Source of the DNA: Shewanella sp. TC10 | GTDB taxonomy: Bacteria > Pseudomonadota > Gammaproteobacteria > Enterobacterales > Shewanellaceae | DNA: 64,000 nucleotides | NCBI RefSeq assembly: GCF_009663145.1 | Contig: NZ_VKHR01000001.1 | Coordinates: 67,040 to 131,039, forward strand | Reading direction: 5' to 3' | Shown here: piece by piece, positions 19,315-28,481 of the stretch | Layout of the letters: every line of letters starts with the position of its first letter | Numbering within the stretch: position 1 is the stretch's first letter | Position numbers and translations under genes: made by a program | Notes under the pieces: model-generated | Database searches by the model: none | What the model saw: the letters and a program-made list of their open reading frames with translations, nothing else | Told to the model about the DNA's origin: nothing

Positions 19315-21071
19315 AGCTGGCTCTTATTATTCCTAATTACAATCATCAACAAGCCATTGCAGATACCTTAATCGCTTTGGAGCCATTTGGCCTGCCTTGT
19401 TATTTGATTAATGACGGTAGCAACGATGAAACCCGTTATTTATTGCAGTCACTCGCCGATAAATATGATTGGGTAAGCTTACTTACCCACCCTTTTAACC
19501 GTGGTAAAGGCGCAGCTGTTACGACAGGACTGCGCGCAGCATTTGCTGATGGTTTCACCCACGCATTACAGATTGATGCCGACGGCCAGCACTGTTTAGA
19601 CGATATCCCGACCATGATTGAAGCCAGTGAAGCGGAGCCGCTTGCGCTGATTTCTGGTAAACCGCAATACGATGAATCGGTGCCTAAAGGTCGACTTTAC
19701 GGCCGCTATATCACTCATTTCTGGGTGTGGGTTGAAACCTTAAGTTTTGATATTCAAGACTCCATGTGTGGTTTTAGGGTTTATCCTCTAGCCGCAACAG
19801 AGCAGCTTTTTCGCGATCAAGCTTTAGGCGAGCGAATGGATTTTGATATCGAAATCATGGTGAAATTGCACTGGCAAGGTGTTCCTGTCACCCACATTCC
19901 GACCAAAGTTATTTATCCTGAAGACGGCATTAGCCACTTTCAGGGCGTGAAAGACAATATTCGTATCTCGGCAATGCACACGGGATTATTTTTCGGCATG
20001 CTCAAACGGTTACCGCAGATACTTTCAAAAAAAAACGCTAACAAACATTGGTCTGCTATGGGTGAACGTGGCAGCTATTGGGGTATTAAACTCATTGCCG
20101 ACAGTTATCGCTTAGGTGGCCATTGGCTGTGCAGAGCCATAATGTACCCTGTTATTTGCTACTTCTTCCTCACTGGAGTCACAGCAAGAACAGCGTCGAT
20201 GGACTTTTTGCGACGAGTAAAACAACAGCACCCAGAGCAACCTTTACTGTCAGACCCTATTACGTGGCGAGATAGCCTTAAGCATTTCTTTGCTTTTGGT
20301 AATGCTGCCTTAGACAGAATTGATGCTTGGTGCGATCGCATTAAACTCGCTCAAGTGGATTTCCCCGACCGACACGTTTTAGCAGACCAAGTGGCATCTG
20401 GCCAAGGTGCAGTTTTATTAGTGTCTCACCTAGGTAACCTTGAACTGTGCAGGGCGATTTCAATCCACCAGCAACAAGTTAAGGTCAATGTCATGGTACT
20501 CACAAGCCATGCAGAGAATTTTAATAATGTCCTTAAGCAATTAAACCCGAATAGTGGTTTAAACCTCATTCAAGTGAATGAGCTTGGCCCTAGTACTGCA
20601 ATGTTATTGCAAGATAAAATTACCGCTGGTGAATTAGTGGTAATCGCTGCGGATCGCACCTCATCCGATACAGCAGGACGGGTATTTTATAACGATTTTA
20701 TCAACCAGCAAGCTGCATTTCCTCAAGGCCCTTTTATTCTTGCCGGTCTGCTTGATTGTCCAGTTTACACTATGTTCTGCTTGCAAGAACAAGGTCGTTA
20801 TCGTGTCCATGTAGAACACTTATCAGATAGCTTAAAAGGTCCACGTAAAGGCCGTACAGAACGATTAGCCCAAGCTGCCACGGAATATAGCCGTCGCCTT
20901 GAGCACTTTGCCACCAGCCAACCGCTGCAGTGGTTTAACTTTTATGATTTTTGGCGCCGCGACGAGCACTCACAAAGAGTGCAATCTGAATCGGCACAGG
21001 CTCTAAATGAGACTGAGAAAAAATCTCGTCAGTCACAGAAAAATCCATCTAATACGCAGCAGGAACAGTAA
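19311..21071 (+). CDS. GT2 glycosyltransferase fused to LpxL-like acyltransferase
   Basis: 586-residue two-domain protein. Residues 1-235 are a family 2 glycosyltransferase (LIIPNYNH start, INDGSNDE, metal-binding DADGQH at 89-94, dolichol-phosphate-mannose-synthase-like). Residues about 250-560 are a LpxL/HtrB-like acyltransferase with the HX4E motif SHLGNLE (H373, E378). Both activities on one chain suggest that a glycosylated lipid carrier is made and acylated, probably to attach the polyene to the outer membrane. The C-terminal tail (after about 560) is Gln/Ser-rich and probably disordered. Confidence 0.85.
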   Translation: MKLALIIPNYNHQQAIADTLIALEPFGLPCYLINDGSNDETRYLLQSLADKYDWVSLLTHPFNRGKGAAVTTGLRAAFADGFTHALQIDADGQHCLDDIPTMIEASEAEPLALISGKPQYDESVPKGRLYGRYITHFWVWVETLSFDIQDSMCGFRVYPLAATEQLFRDQALGERMDFDIEIMVKLHWQGVPVTHIPTKVIYPEDGISHFQGVKDNIRISAMHTGLFFGMLKRLPQILSKKNANKHWSAMGERGSYWGIKLIADSYRLGGHWLCRAIMYPVICYFFLTGVTARTASMDFLRRVKQQHPEQPLLSDPITWRDSLKHFFAFGNAALDRIDAWCDRIKLAQVDFPDRHVLADQVASGQGAVLLVSHLGNLELCRAISIHQQQVKVNVMVLTSHAENFNNVLKQLNPNSGLNLIQVNELGPSTAMLLQDKITAGELVVIAADRTSSDTAGRVFYNDFINQQAAFPQGPFILAGLLDCPVYTMFCLQEQGRYRVHVEHLSDSLKGPRKGRTERLAQAATEYSRRLEHFATSQPLQWFNFYDFWRRDEHSQRVQSESAQALNETEKKSRQSQKNPSNTQQEQ

Positions 21072-21075
21072 TACC

Positions 21076-22641
21076 ATGAGCCAATCTACTCCATCCTCAG
21101 CATCATCGACCTTGGCAACGGTAAACTTTGGTCAGCGTTCGATTAGCTTAGAGCAAGTCGTCAGTGTTGCTAAAGGCGCACCTGTTAAGTTAAATGACAC
21201 GCCGCAGTACCAAGAGTACATTCAAAAAGGGGCTAGGTTTATTGATAGCCTGCTTAACGAAGAGGGCGTGGTTTATGGCGTGACAACAGGTTACGGTGAT
21301 TCATGTACTGTGACTGTTGGACTTGATTTGGTCCATGAATTACCGCTGCACTTATCTCGATTTCATGGTTGTGGCTTAGGTGATATTTTCTCGCCAATGC
21401 AATCTAGAGCGGTAATGGCCTGTCGATTAAACTCATTGGCAGTGGGTAAATCTGGGGTCACTTATGAGTTATTACAACGCATTGAATTATTGCTCAATCT
21501 TGATATTACTCCTGTTATCCCTGAAGAAGGTTCAGTCGGCGCAAGTGGTGATTTAACCCCGCTTTCATACTTAGCTGCGGTATTAATTGGTGAACGTGAT
21601 GTGGTTTATCAAGGCAAGCGCCGCCCAACCAAAGACGTGTATGCTGAGCTTAATATTGTGCCATTAACGCTGCGACCTAAAGAAGGCTTAGCGCTAATGA
21701 ATGGTACGGCAGTGATGACCGCTTTAGCCTGTTTAGCTTATGATCGTGCCCAGTACCTAGCTCGCTTATCGAGTCGTATAACCGCAATGGCATCGCTCAC
21801 CTTAAAAGGTAACTCGAATCATTTTGACGACATCTTATTTGATGCCAAACCACACCCAGGTCAAAATCAAATTGCGACTTGGATCCGTGAAGATTTAAAT
21901 CATCACACTCATCCAAGAAACTCAGACAGATTACAAGACCGTTATTCGATTCGTTGTGCGCCGCATATCATTGGCGTGCTGCAAGATGCATTGCCATTTA
22001 TGCGCCAATTCATTGAAACAGAATTAAACAGTGCCAATGACAACCCTATTGTTGATGGCGAAGGCGAGCATATTCTTCATGGCGGGCACTTCTATGGTGG
22101 CCACATTGCCTTTGTGATGGATTCGATGAAAAACACCGTTGCCAACCTAGCAGATTTGATTGATAGGCAAATGGCACTAGTCATGGATCCTAAGTTCAAT
22201 AATGGTCTACCGGCTAACTTATCTGCATCAGTAGGCGCTCGACAAGCGATAAACCATGGTTTTAAAGCGGTGCAGATTGGCGTTTCGGCTTGGACTGCTG
22301 AAGCATTAAAAAATACCATGCCAGCCAGTGTATTTTCTCGCTCAACTGAATGTCATAACCAAGATAAAGTCAGCATGGGCACCATTGCTGCTCGAGACTG
22401 CATGCGAGTATTACAGCTTACTGAGCAGGTTGCTGCGGCGGCATTATTGGCCATGACTCAGGGCATTCATTTACGTATTGCGCAAAACGAATTAGCCCAA
22501 GAGTCATTAACGCCGTCATTGGCAAAAACCGTTGCACAAGTGAGCAATGATTTTGAGTTGCTGACTGAAGATCGCCCACTGGAGGCGGTTTTACGTCAAA
22601 CCGTTGAAAAGATTCAATTGGGTCAATGGGAGGTTTGCTGA
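21076..22641 (+). CDS. Aromatic amino acid ammonia-lyase (HAL/PAL/TAL family)
   Basis: 521 residues from the ATG preceded by CAGGAACAG; an upstream in-frame start inside the previous gene is rejected. The MIO-forming Ala-Ser-Gly is at 156-158 (GSVGASGDLTPLSYLA) and the catalytic-loop tyrosine is in YGVTTGYGD (Y67). At the substrate-selectivity pair it has Phe96-His97 (SRFHGCG), whereas histidine lyases have Ser-His, tyrosine lyases His-Leu and phenylalanine lyases Phe-Leu. In a pigment operon it most probably deaminates tyrosine or phenylalanine to a cinnamate-type starter acid; it is not likely to be the catabolic HutH. Confidence 0.88.
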   Translation: MSQSTPSSASSTLATVNFGQRSISLEQVVSVAKGAPVKLNDTPQYQEYIQKGARFIDSLLNEEGVVYGVTTGYGDSCTVTVGLDLVHELPLHLSRFHGCGLGDIFSPMQSRAVMACRLNSLAVGKSGVTYELLQRIELLLNLDITPVIPEEGSVGASGDLTPLSYLAAVLIGERDVVYQGKRRPTKDVYAELNIVPLTLRPKEGLALMNGTAVMTALACLAYDRAQYLARLSSRITAMASLTLKGNSNHFDDILFDAKPHPGQNQIATWIREDLNHHTHPRNSDRLQDRYSIRCAPHIIGVLQDALPFMRQFIETELNSANDNPIVDGEGEHILHGGHFYGGHIAFVMDSMKNTVANLADLIDRQMALVMDPKFNNGLPANLSASVGARQAINHGFKAVQIGVSAWTAEALKNTMPASVFSRSTECHNQDKVSMGTIAARDCMRVLQLTEQVAAAALLAMTQGIHLRIAQNELAQESLTPSLAKTVAQVSNDFELLTEDRPLEAVLRQTVEKIQLGQWEVC

Positions 22642-22642
22642 T

Positions 22643-23152
22643 ATGAAAGCCATTTTCAGCACCGAGCTTACCATGGTGGTCCCTTTCCATGATGTTGATT
22701 CGATGGGCATCACTTGGCATGGTAACTATTTGCGCTACTTTGAAGTCGCACGCTGCAAATTACTCGATGAACTTGGCTATAACTATCGTCAAATGATGCA
22801 CTCAGGCTATGCTTGGCCGATTGTTGACACTCAGCTTAAATATGTAAAAAACAGCACTTTTGATCAACACTTAATTGTTCATGCAAGCATTGTTGAGTGG
22901 GAAAATCGCCTGAAGATTAATTACCAAATACGCGATGCTGAAACCAATCAAAGGATCACTAAAGGCTATACTATTCAAGCCGCTGTAGAGATAGAAACCG
23001 AGGAGCTGTGCTTTGTCACCCCGCCTGTGTTTAGAGAAAAAATTCTGCCATTGCTTGAAGAAGGTGAGCTAAAACAAGAATTAGCCGCTGAACTCGCAGA
23101 GGTTTCTAACACTATCAATCAGTCAGTTAATCAAGAAGTTGATAGCCAATGA
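22643..23152 (+). CDS. Thioesterase (4-hydroxybenzoyl-CoA type)
   Basis: 169-residue hotdog thioesterase with the 4HBT signature VPFHDVDSMGITWHGNYLRYFE, where the aspartate is the catalytic residue of the 4HBT class. It probably releases or edits thioesters in the aryl-polyene pathway. It starts 2 bp after the lyase stop and overlaps the next gene by 4 bp. Confidence 0.85.
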   Translation: MKAIFSTELTMVVPFHDVDSMGITWHGNYLRYFEVARCKLLDELGYNYRQMMHSGYAWPIVDTQLKYVKNSTFDQHLIVHASIVEWENRLKINYQIRDAETNQRITKGYTIQAAVEIETEELCFVTPPVFREKILPLLEEGELKQELAAELAEVSNTINQSVNQEVDSQ

Positions 23153-23967
23153 AGCTGCGACTTGCCTTAATATTCAGCCTAATATTTAGCATAGCGATAA
23201 GCTTAACTATGGCTAGCGCAGAACCAATTGATAATACAGAAAAAGCGTTAACCGGTGAGCAACTAGCGAACTTGTTCACCATGCATGCAACCAATGCTCA
23301 GCTCACGATATTGGCGCAAAAACTACAACTTGGGCAACAAGCTAAAGGCGAATTTAGCCAAATTCGTTATCTCGCTGTACTAAAACGGCCTTTAAAAAGT
23401 GCTGGGATATTTATTTTCAGCCAAGATACTGGCCTGTTGTGGCAACAAACATCCCCTTTCGCTAGCACAATAGTGTTAAAGCAAAACACCCTTATTCAAC
23501 AAGACAGTTTTGGTAATATTTCCCATAGCCAAGCCAATCAAACTAGCTCGGCAATGGCAGAACAATTACCACAATTGATGCAGGCTTTATTGATGGGAGA
23601 TATTAAGGCATTAGCCAATGACTTTGAGTTATTTATGCCTTCAAATGGCTCTTTTCAAAGCAATACTGCAAATAGCCTCGCAGATCTTGGCAATTGGCAA
23701 TTAGGTTTAGTGGCTAAAGACCCCTTAATCAAACAAGCCATTGGTGCCATGGTGCTAGAAGGAGGCTATATAGAAGGAGGTGACATGGATGGAACTAACC
23801 AAATCAAGCGCCTCACTATGTTATCCACTCAGCCAGATAATGACTCTACAATAACCAGCGATAAAACGATCATCAGTTTTGCCAATGTTGTTCAGCAGCT
23901 TACTCAAGACGATATTCAACGCTTTGCGATTTATGAAGCTAGCGATACTGATAGCGAAGCAAATTAA
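23149..23967 (+). CDS. LolA-like periplasmic carrier
   Basis: 272 residues with a signal peptide (about 1-24, MASA-E). The following domain (LQLGQQAKGEFSQIRYLAVLKRPLKSAGIFIFSQ segment and a DSFGN turn) resembles LolA-family outer-membrane lipoprotein carriers, which shield hydrophobic cargo in the periplasm. Together with the adjacent MMPL transporter it probably ferries the polyene lipid across the periplasm. It overlaps the transporter gene by one base (TAATG). Confidence 0.78.
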   Translation: MKLRLALIFSLIFSIAISLTMASAEPIDNTEKALTGEQLANLFTMHATNAQLTILAQKLQLGQQAKGEFSQIRYLAVLKRPLKSAGIFIFSQDTGLLWQQTSPFASTIVLKQNTLIQQDSFGNISHSQANQTSSAMAEQLPQLMQALLMGDIKALANDFELFMPSNGSFQSNTANSLADLGNWQLGLVAKDPLIKQAIGAMVLEGGYIEGGDMDGTNQIKRLTMLSTQPDNDSTITSDKTIISFANVVQQLTQDDIQRFAIYEASDTDSEAN

Positions 23968-26543
23968 TGTCCAAGCTGGTTAATTGGTTTACCTCATCCA
24001 AACAAGCCTATACACGTTTTATCGTTTGGTTTTTACTGGTTGTTGCCGTTGCAGCCTATGGCGCTGCGCTATGGCAGTCAGGGGCAAAAATCCAAAGTAA
24101 CATTTTGGCTATGCTGCCTAAAATCAGTGAAGCGCCATTAACTCAAAAAGCGTTAGATAGTGTTGAACTGCGGTTAGCTGATCAAGTTTATATTGGCTTG
24201 GTCGCTGATGATAAACAGCAGGCAATCGCAGCTGCGACAAAGTTAATCGGGCAATTACAGCAATCTCCTGAAGTATTTACCGATATCCGCAGTGGCGATA
24301 GTCAGCATATGCAGGCATTAAGTCAGTATTACTTTGATAAACGCTTCTTTCTACTCACGGATAAACAGCATAAATTACTTGCTGACAGTGAAAACTCAGA
24401 CCAATGGCAGCAGTTACTGTTAGCAGCTCAGCAACAGTTATATAGCAGTTTTGGTTATGCCAGCAGCGCACTGTTAGCTCAAGATCCATTACTGTTATTC
24501 CCAGATAATGTTATGGCGCTCGCGCCTTCAAATCAGTTAACCAGTGAGCAAAATATTCTTTTAGGTGAGTATCAAAACAGTTCTGACGCTAAAACGACCG
24601 ATACTAAAACTAACGCGGCTAAAACTAACGCGACTAAAGCTACCACGACTGTCGTAACCAAAAGTACAGCGATTGTCATTGCTAAGGGAGTAAGAAGTGC
24701 TTTTAACCCAGACGGTCAAGCGCAACAAATTGCCGTATTAACTGATGCATTTAGCTCGATAAATGCGCTTTATCCTGATATCGACGTGCTTAAAGCTGGC
24801 ACCCTTTTTCATGCACAAGCAGCGACAGAAACTGCAAAACTTGAAGTGTCGACCATAGGTGGGCTGTCCTTGATCGGGGTCATGCTGTTAGTGTGGTTTA
24901 GCTTTAGAAGTCTCATGCCGCTTTCGTTGGCATTACTGACCCTATCCAATGGTTTTTTATTTGCCGTTGTCGCCACCTTGTCCATCTTCGGCGAGTTACA
25001 CCTTCTCACGTTAGTATTTGGCACCAGTTTAATTGGCGTTGCTATTGATTACAGTTTCCATTTTTATTGTGAAAAGCTGCTACATAAAACCCATAGCGCC
25101 ACGGATGTTATCAAACGGATTACCCCCGCGATGACTCTGGCGTTATTAACCAGTGCAATTGCCTTTATTGCAATCGGCTTCACGCCATTTCCGGGGATGC
25201 AGCAAGTTGCCATATTCTGCGCAGCAGGTCTGTTAGGCGCATACTTAACTCTGGTATTGGCCTACCCACTACTCGCGAACCATAAATTACCTGCCTCATC
25301 CCGCATTTTGCTCAAAGCAGAAAATTACCTGCTGTGGCTCTCCACTAAGTTCTCTGCAAGTCAAAATAGCCGCGATATGAAACTGGCTTTAATGAGCTTA
25401 GCTATGGTGCTTTTTACCGCTTTAGGTTTATCCAAGCTCACTAATAATGATGATATTCGTAATTTGCAGCAAAGCCCTGCCAGTATTACCGCTGAAGAAA
25501 ACAAGCTAAGACAGGTACTCAGTGGTGGCACAGATAATCAGTTTATCTTGGTGAGTGCTGATAGTGAACAAGCACTATTAACCGAGTTAGCGAGTGCATC
25601 GGCCATGTTAACTTCAGCGGTTGAAGCACAAGAGCTAAGCAGCTTTGTCAGTTTAAGCCGCTATTTACCCAGCGCCGAGTCGCAAAACAGAAACTACCTC
25701 GCATATCAGCACTTATATCAACAGCATTTAGATGAAATTATTGACCAACTTGGGTTAGATGAATCTATAAAAGTAGATTTACTTTCAAGCCTTACGCAGT
25801 CAAAGGATGATCTAATCACCCCAGATGAAGTCCTTAAGATTGCCGGCAAAGACTTAGCTAGCCTTTGGATTCAAACCGATGACAGCGCTAATACAAGAGC
25901 TGGTACAATAGCTGATACAAGAACTGGTATAAGAACTGACTCAAGCTCAGAGCAGTTTGGCAGCATTATCTTATTAGGCGGAATTAAAGACTTAAACGCG
26001 TTAAATGCTCGGGTGACTCAAAGCGGTCTTTCAGTGCAGTTAGTCGATAAAGTCGCTGAAATATCCCAATTGATGGCAAAATTTAAATGGATCACTCTAG
26101 TACTTCTAGCCATGGTGTGCGCTATCGCAGTGTGTATTTTTAGCTTCAAATTTGGGATAAAGCTGGCCATAGGGATCGTCTCTATTCCAGCTTGTTCAAT
26201 ACTACTGACGTTAGCATGTCTAGGGCTTGCGGGTTCACCATTGAGTTTATTCCATGCATTAGCACTTATTCTCGTGTTAGGGATAGGTATTGATTACAGT
26301 TTGTTTTTTGCCTCCGTAAAATCCAGTTCACCTGCTGCAGCAAGTGGCGTAATGATGGCGGTATTTATGTCAGCTTGTTCGACCTTATTGGCCTTTGGCC
26401 TGCTGGCATTAAGCCAAACCAATGCGATTCATTATTTTGGCCTGACATTATTATTTGGCATTGGATTTACTTTTTTACTCGCCCCGCTGATCAGCATTAA
26501 TACTAAAAAAATAACCAGAGAAGTAGCACATTATGGAAAGTAA
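23967..26543 (+). CDS. MMPL/RND-family exporter
   Basis: 858 residues: an N-terminal helix, a large periplasmic loop (about 40-285), a bundle of membrane helices (about 290-440), a second periplasmic loop (about 490-690) and a second bundle (about 695-850). This is the two-fold repeat of the RND superfamily. The GIDYS sequences (VAIDYSFHFYCE, LGIGIDYSLFFA) mark the conserved proton-relay helix in both halves. Probably exports the polyene or its lipid conjugate from the inner membrane. Two loops contain in-frame tandem-repeat expansions (24588-24647 and 25893-25940). Confidence 0.9.
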   Translation: MSKLVNWFTSSKQAYTRFIVWFLLVVAVAAYGAALWQSGAKIQSNILAMLPKISEAPLTQKALDSVELRLADQVYIGLVADDKQQAIAAATKLIGQLQQSPEVFTDIRSGDSQHMQALSQYYFDKRFFLLTDKQHKLLADSENSDQWQQLLLAAQQQLYSSFGYASSALLAQDPLLLFPDNVMALAPSNQLTSEQNILLGEYQNSSDAKTTDTKTNAAKTNATKATTTVVTKSTAIVIAKGVRSAFNPDGQAQQIAVLTDAFSSINALYPDIDVLKAGTLFHAQAATETAKLEVSTIGGLSLIGVMLLVWFSFRSLMPLSLALLTLSNGFLFAVVATLSIFGELHLLTLVFGTSLIGVAIDYSFHFYCEKLLHKTHSATDVIKRITPAMTLALLTSAIAFIAIGFTPFPGMQQVAIFCAAGLLGAYLTLVLAYPLLANHKLPASSRILLKAENYLLWLSTKFSASQNSRDMKLALMSLAMVLFTALGLSKLTNNDDIRNLQQSPASITAEENKLRQVLSGGTDNQFILVSADSEQALLTELASASAMLTSAVEAQELSSFVSLSRYLPSAESQNRNYLAYQHLYQQHLDEIIDQLGLDESIKVDLLSSLTQSKDDLITPDEVLKIAGKDLASLWIQTDDSANTRAGTIADTRTGIRTDSSSEQFGSIILLGGIKDLNALNARVTQSGLSVQLVDKVAEISQLMAKFKWITLVLLAMVCAIAVCIFSFKFGIKLAIGIVSIPACSILLTLACLGLAGSPLSLFHALALILVLGIGIDYSLFFASVKSSSPAAASGVMMAVFMSACSTLLAFGLLALSQTNAIHYFGLTLLFGIGFTFLLAPLISINTKKITREVAHYGK
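24588..24647 (+). repeat. 15-bp in-frame tandem repeat in the MMPL gene
   Basis: Four imperfect 15-bp units of the pattern (G/A)CTAAAACTAACGCG encode a Lys-Thr-Asn/Asp-rich stretch in the first periplasmic loop. Being a multiple of three, length changes would not shift the frame. Confidence 0.75.
25893..25940 (+). repeat. 12-bp in-frame tandem repeat in the MMPL gene
   Basis: Four imperfect 12-bp units of the pattern ACAAGAACTGGT encode a Thr-Arg-Thr-Gly/Asp-rich stretch in the second periplasmic loop of the exporter. Confidence 0.7.
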
Positions 26544-27855
26544 CCCGTTCGGTTCGCGCAAGGATGCACAAGAGAATCACCGCAATATTAATGTCGATGT
26601 CGTCATCATCGGTGCTGGTCCGTCAGGAGCGATTGCCGCGAGTTTGCTCCACAAGCAGGGCAAACAAGTATTAGTGCTTGAAAAACAGCATTTCCCGCGA
26701 TTTTCTATAGGAGAAAGTCTACTACCATACTGCATGCAGTTTATTGAGCAAGCAGGTATGTTAGAAGCAGTTGAACAAGCGGGATTCCAATTTAAAAATG
26801 GTGCAGCATTTCGTCATGATGGCACTTACACCACGTTTAACTTCACCGATAAATTTACTGAAGGTCCAGGAACGACTTTCCAAGTACAGCGTGGACAATT
26901 TGATAAATTACTCGCAGATACTGCAGCTTCACAAGGTGTTGAGATCCACTATGGTCACAGTGTTAACGAGATTGACTTGGGGCTTGATTCAACTTCAGAG
27001 CCCAAATTATCGGTAACAGACGAGCAAAATAATACCTATCAAGTCACTGCTAAGTATGTACTTGATGCCAGTGGTTTTGGCCGTGTATTACCCCGATTAT
27101 TAGATTTAGAAAAACCGTCAGACTTGCCTGCTCGCAGCGCCATTTTTACTCATATTGAAGACAATATTACCGATCCTAATTTTGATCGAGAAAAAATATT
27201 AATTAGCGTTCACCCAACTCAAAAAGATATTTGGTATTGGCTGATCCCTTTTAGTGATGGACGTTGTTCAGTAGGAGTCGTGGCTGAGCCACACTTGATT
27301 GAACATCATCAAAGTGGAGTCGAGGGTGAGTCTCAAGTCGAACTCGAGCAACAACTATGGCAGCTCATTAATGCAGAACCAGGCTTAGAGGCATTACTGG
27401 CTAACGCTAAAGTGTTGCAACCGAGCGCTAGCCTGAAAGGTTATTCAGCCAATGTTTCAACACTTGCTACATCGCAGTTTGCTCTACTGGGGAATGCGGG
27501 TGAGTTTTTAGATCCGGTATTTTCATCGGGCGTGACCATCGCCATGCAGTCAGCTTCAATGGCTGTTGAAACCTTAGTGAAGCAGCTCGATGGTGAAGAT
27601 GTTAATTGGCAGCAAGACTATGCTCAACCCTTAATGCAAGGTGTCGATACCTTCCGAACTTATGTGCAAGCTTGGTACGATGGACGTTTTCAAGATGTCA
27701 TTTTTTACGAAGACCCAAATCCAACCATAAAACAAATGATTTGTTCTATCTTGGCGGGTTATGCTTGGGATACTAAAAATCCATTTGTAAAAGACTCTGA
27801 ACGTCGACTTAATATGATTGTCGACTTATGTCGCGACCACACTAAAGCGAGTTAA
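26533..27855 (+). CDS. FAD-dependent oxidoreductase, halogenase-like
   Basis: 440 residues. The FAD-binding GAGPSG is at 27-32, followed by the GESLLP motif (60-65). WYWLIP at 234-239 matches the WxWxIP signature of flavin-dependent halogenases, and a lysine (K88, FKNGAAF) lies near where their catalytic lysine sits, aligned by eye only. Such proteins recur in aryl-polyene and xanthomonadin loci, where one brominates xanthomonadin, but many relatives are plain oxidoreductases or hydroxylases. The reaction here is not settled. It overlaps the exporter gene by 11 bp. Confidence 0.82.
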   Translation: MESNPFGSRKDAQENHRNINVDVVIIGAGPSGAIAASLLHKQGKQVLVLEKQHFPRFSIGESLLPYCMQFIEQAGMLEAVEQAGFQFKNGAAFRHDGTYTTFNFTDKFTEGPGTTFQVQRGQFDKLLADTAASQGVEIHYGHSVNEIDLGLDSTSEPKLSVTDEQNNTYQVTAKYVLDASGFGRVLPRLLDLEKPSDLPARSAIFTHIEDNITDPNFDREKILISVHPTQKDIWYWLIPFSDGRCSVGVVAEPHLIEHHQSGVEGESQVELEQQLWQLINAEPGLEALLANAKVLQPSASLKGYSANVSTLATSQFALLGNAGEFLDPVFSSGVTIAMQSASMAVETLVKQLDGEDVNWQQDYAQPLMQGVDTFRTYVQAWYDGRFQDVIFYEDPNPTIKQMICSILAGYAWDTKNPFVKDSERRLNMIVDLCRDHTKAS

Positions 27856-27857
27856 TT

Positions 27858-28439
27858 ATGCATCGAGTCATTCATTTTTCGATTGTGATAATAGCCTTAT
27901 TGGTTTCAGGTTGTAGCCAACAATTGCTGCGTCAAACCTGTGTCAAATTGACACCTGAAGTCAATTACTGTCTCGCCCCGATGCTGACAGGATCAGCAAA
28001 TGACGAGAAAATATTAAGTCAGAAAATCAGTTTCACTCACGGTGAAAAACATCATGAATTATTAACTCAGCTTGAACTGACACCCACAACAATGACCATG
28101 GTCGGCCTAGCGCCAATAGGCCAAGCACTATTTACCGTTACATTTGATGGTGATGAAGTGTTAAGTCAACAGAACGTATTAATGGGTGAGGATTTTAAAG
28201 CTGAGTATTTAATGGCAATAATGCAGCTGATATATTGGCCTCATGAGCAAGTTAATCCATATTTCAGCCAAGGCGCAATGCAGGATGTGGACTGTGATAA
28301 AGCTCGTTGCAGCGCATTAGTTGTAAATAGTAGCCGCGCTATCACGATTGATTATACCCATGAAAATCCATGGATCGCCGATGTGGTTTTACATTTCCCT
28401 GCGGCGAATATCACCTTAACGATATCGCCATTACTTTAA
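27858..28439 (+). CDS. DUF3261 outer-membrane lipoprotein
   Basis: 193 residues with a lipoprotein signal peptide ending LLVSGC (lipidated Cys19). The position after Cys is Ser, so outer-membrane sorting is expected. The rest is a mainly beta-type domain of the DUF3261 family, which is characteristically found in aryl-polyene clusters. It may act at the outer-membrane end of pigment delivery, analogous to LolB; that role is inferred. Confidence 0.8.
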   Translation: MHRVIHFSIVIIALLVSGCSQQLLRQTCVKLTPEVNYCLAPMLTGSANDEKILSQKISFTHGEKHHELLTQLELTPTTMTMVGLAPIGQALFTVTFDGDEVLSQQNVLMGEDFKAEYLMAIMQLIYWPHEQVNPYFSQGAMQDVDCDKARCSALVVNSSRAITIDYTHENPWIADVVLHFPAANITLTISPLL

Positions 28440-28481
28440 TCGTTTGTTTAAACCAGTAATGTAAATCACAGATAAGATAAA

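Noticed and set aside
21076..22641. Histidine degradation gene hutH
   Set aside because: The MIO lyase fold is shared, but it sits inside a pigment operon, no other hut genes are near, and the Ser of the Ser-His selectivity pair is replaced by Phe.
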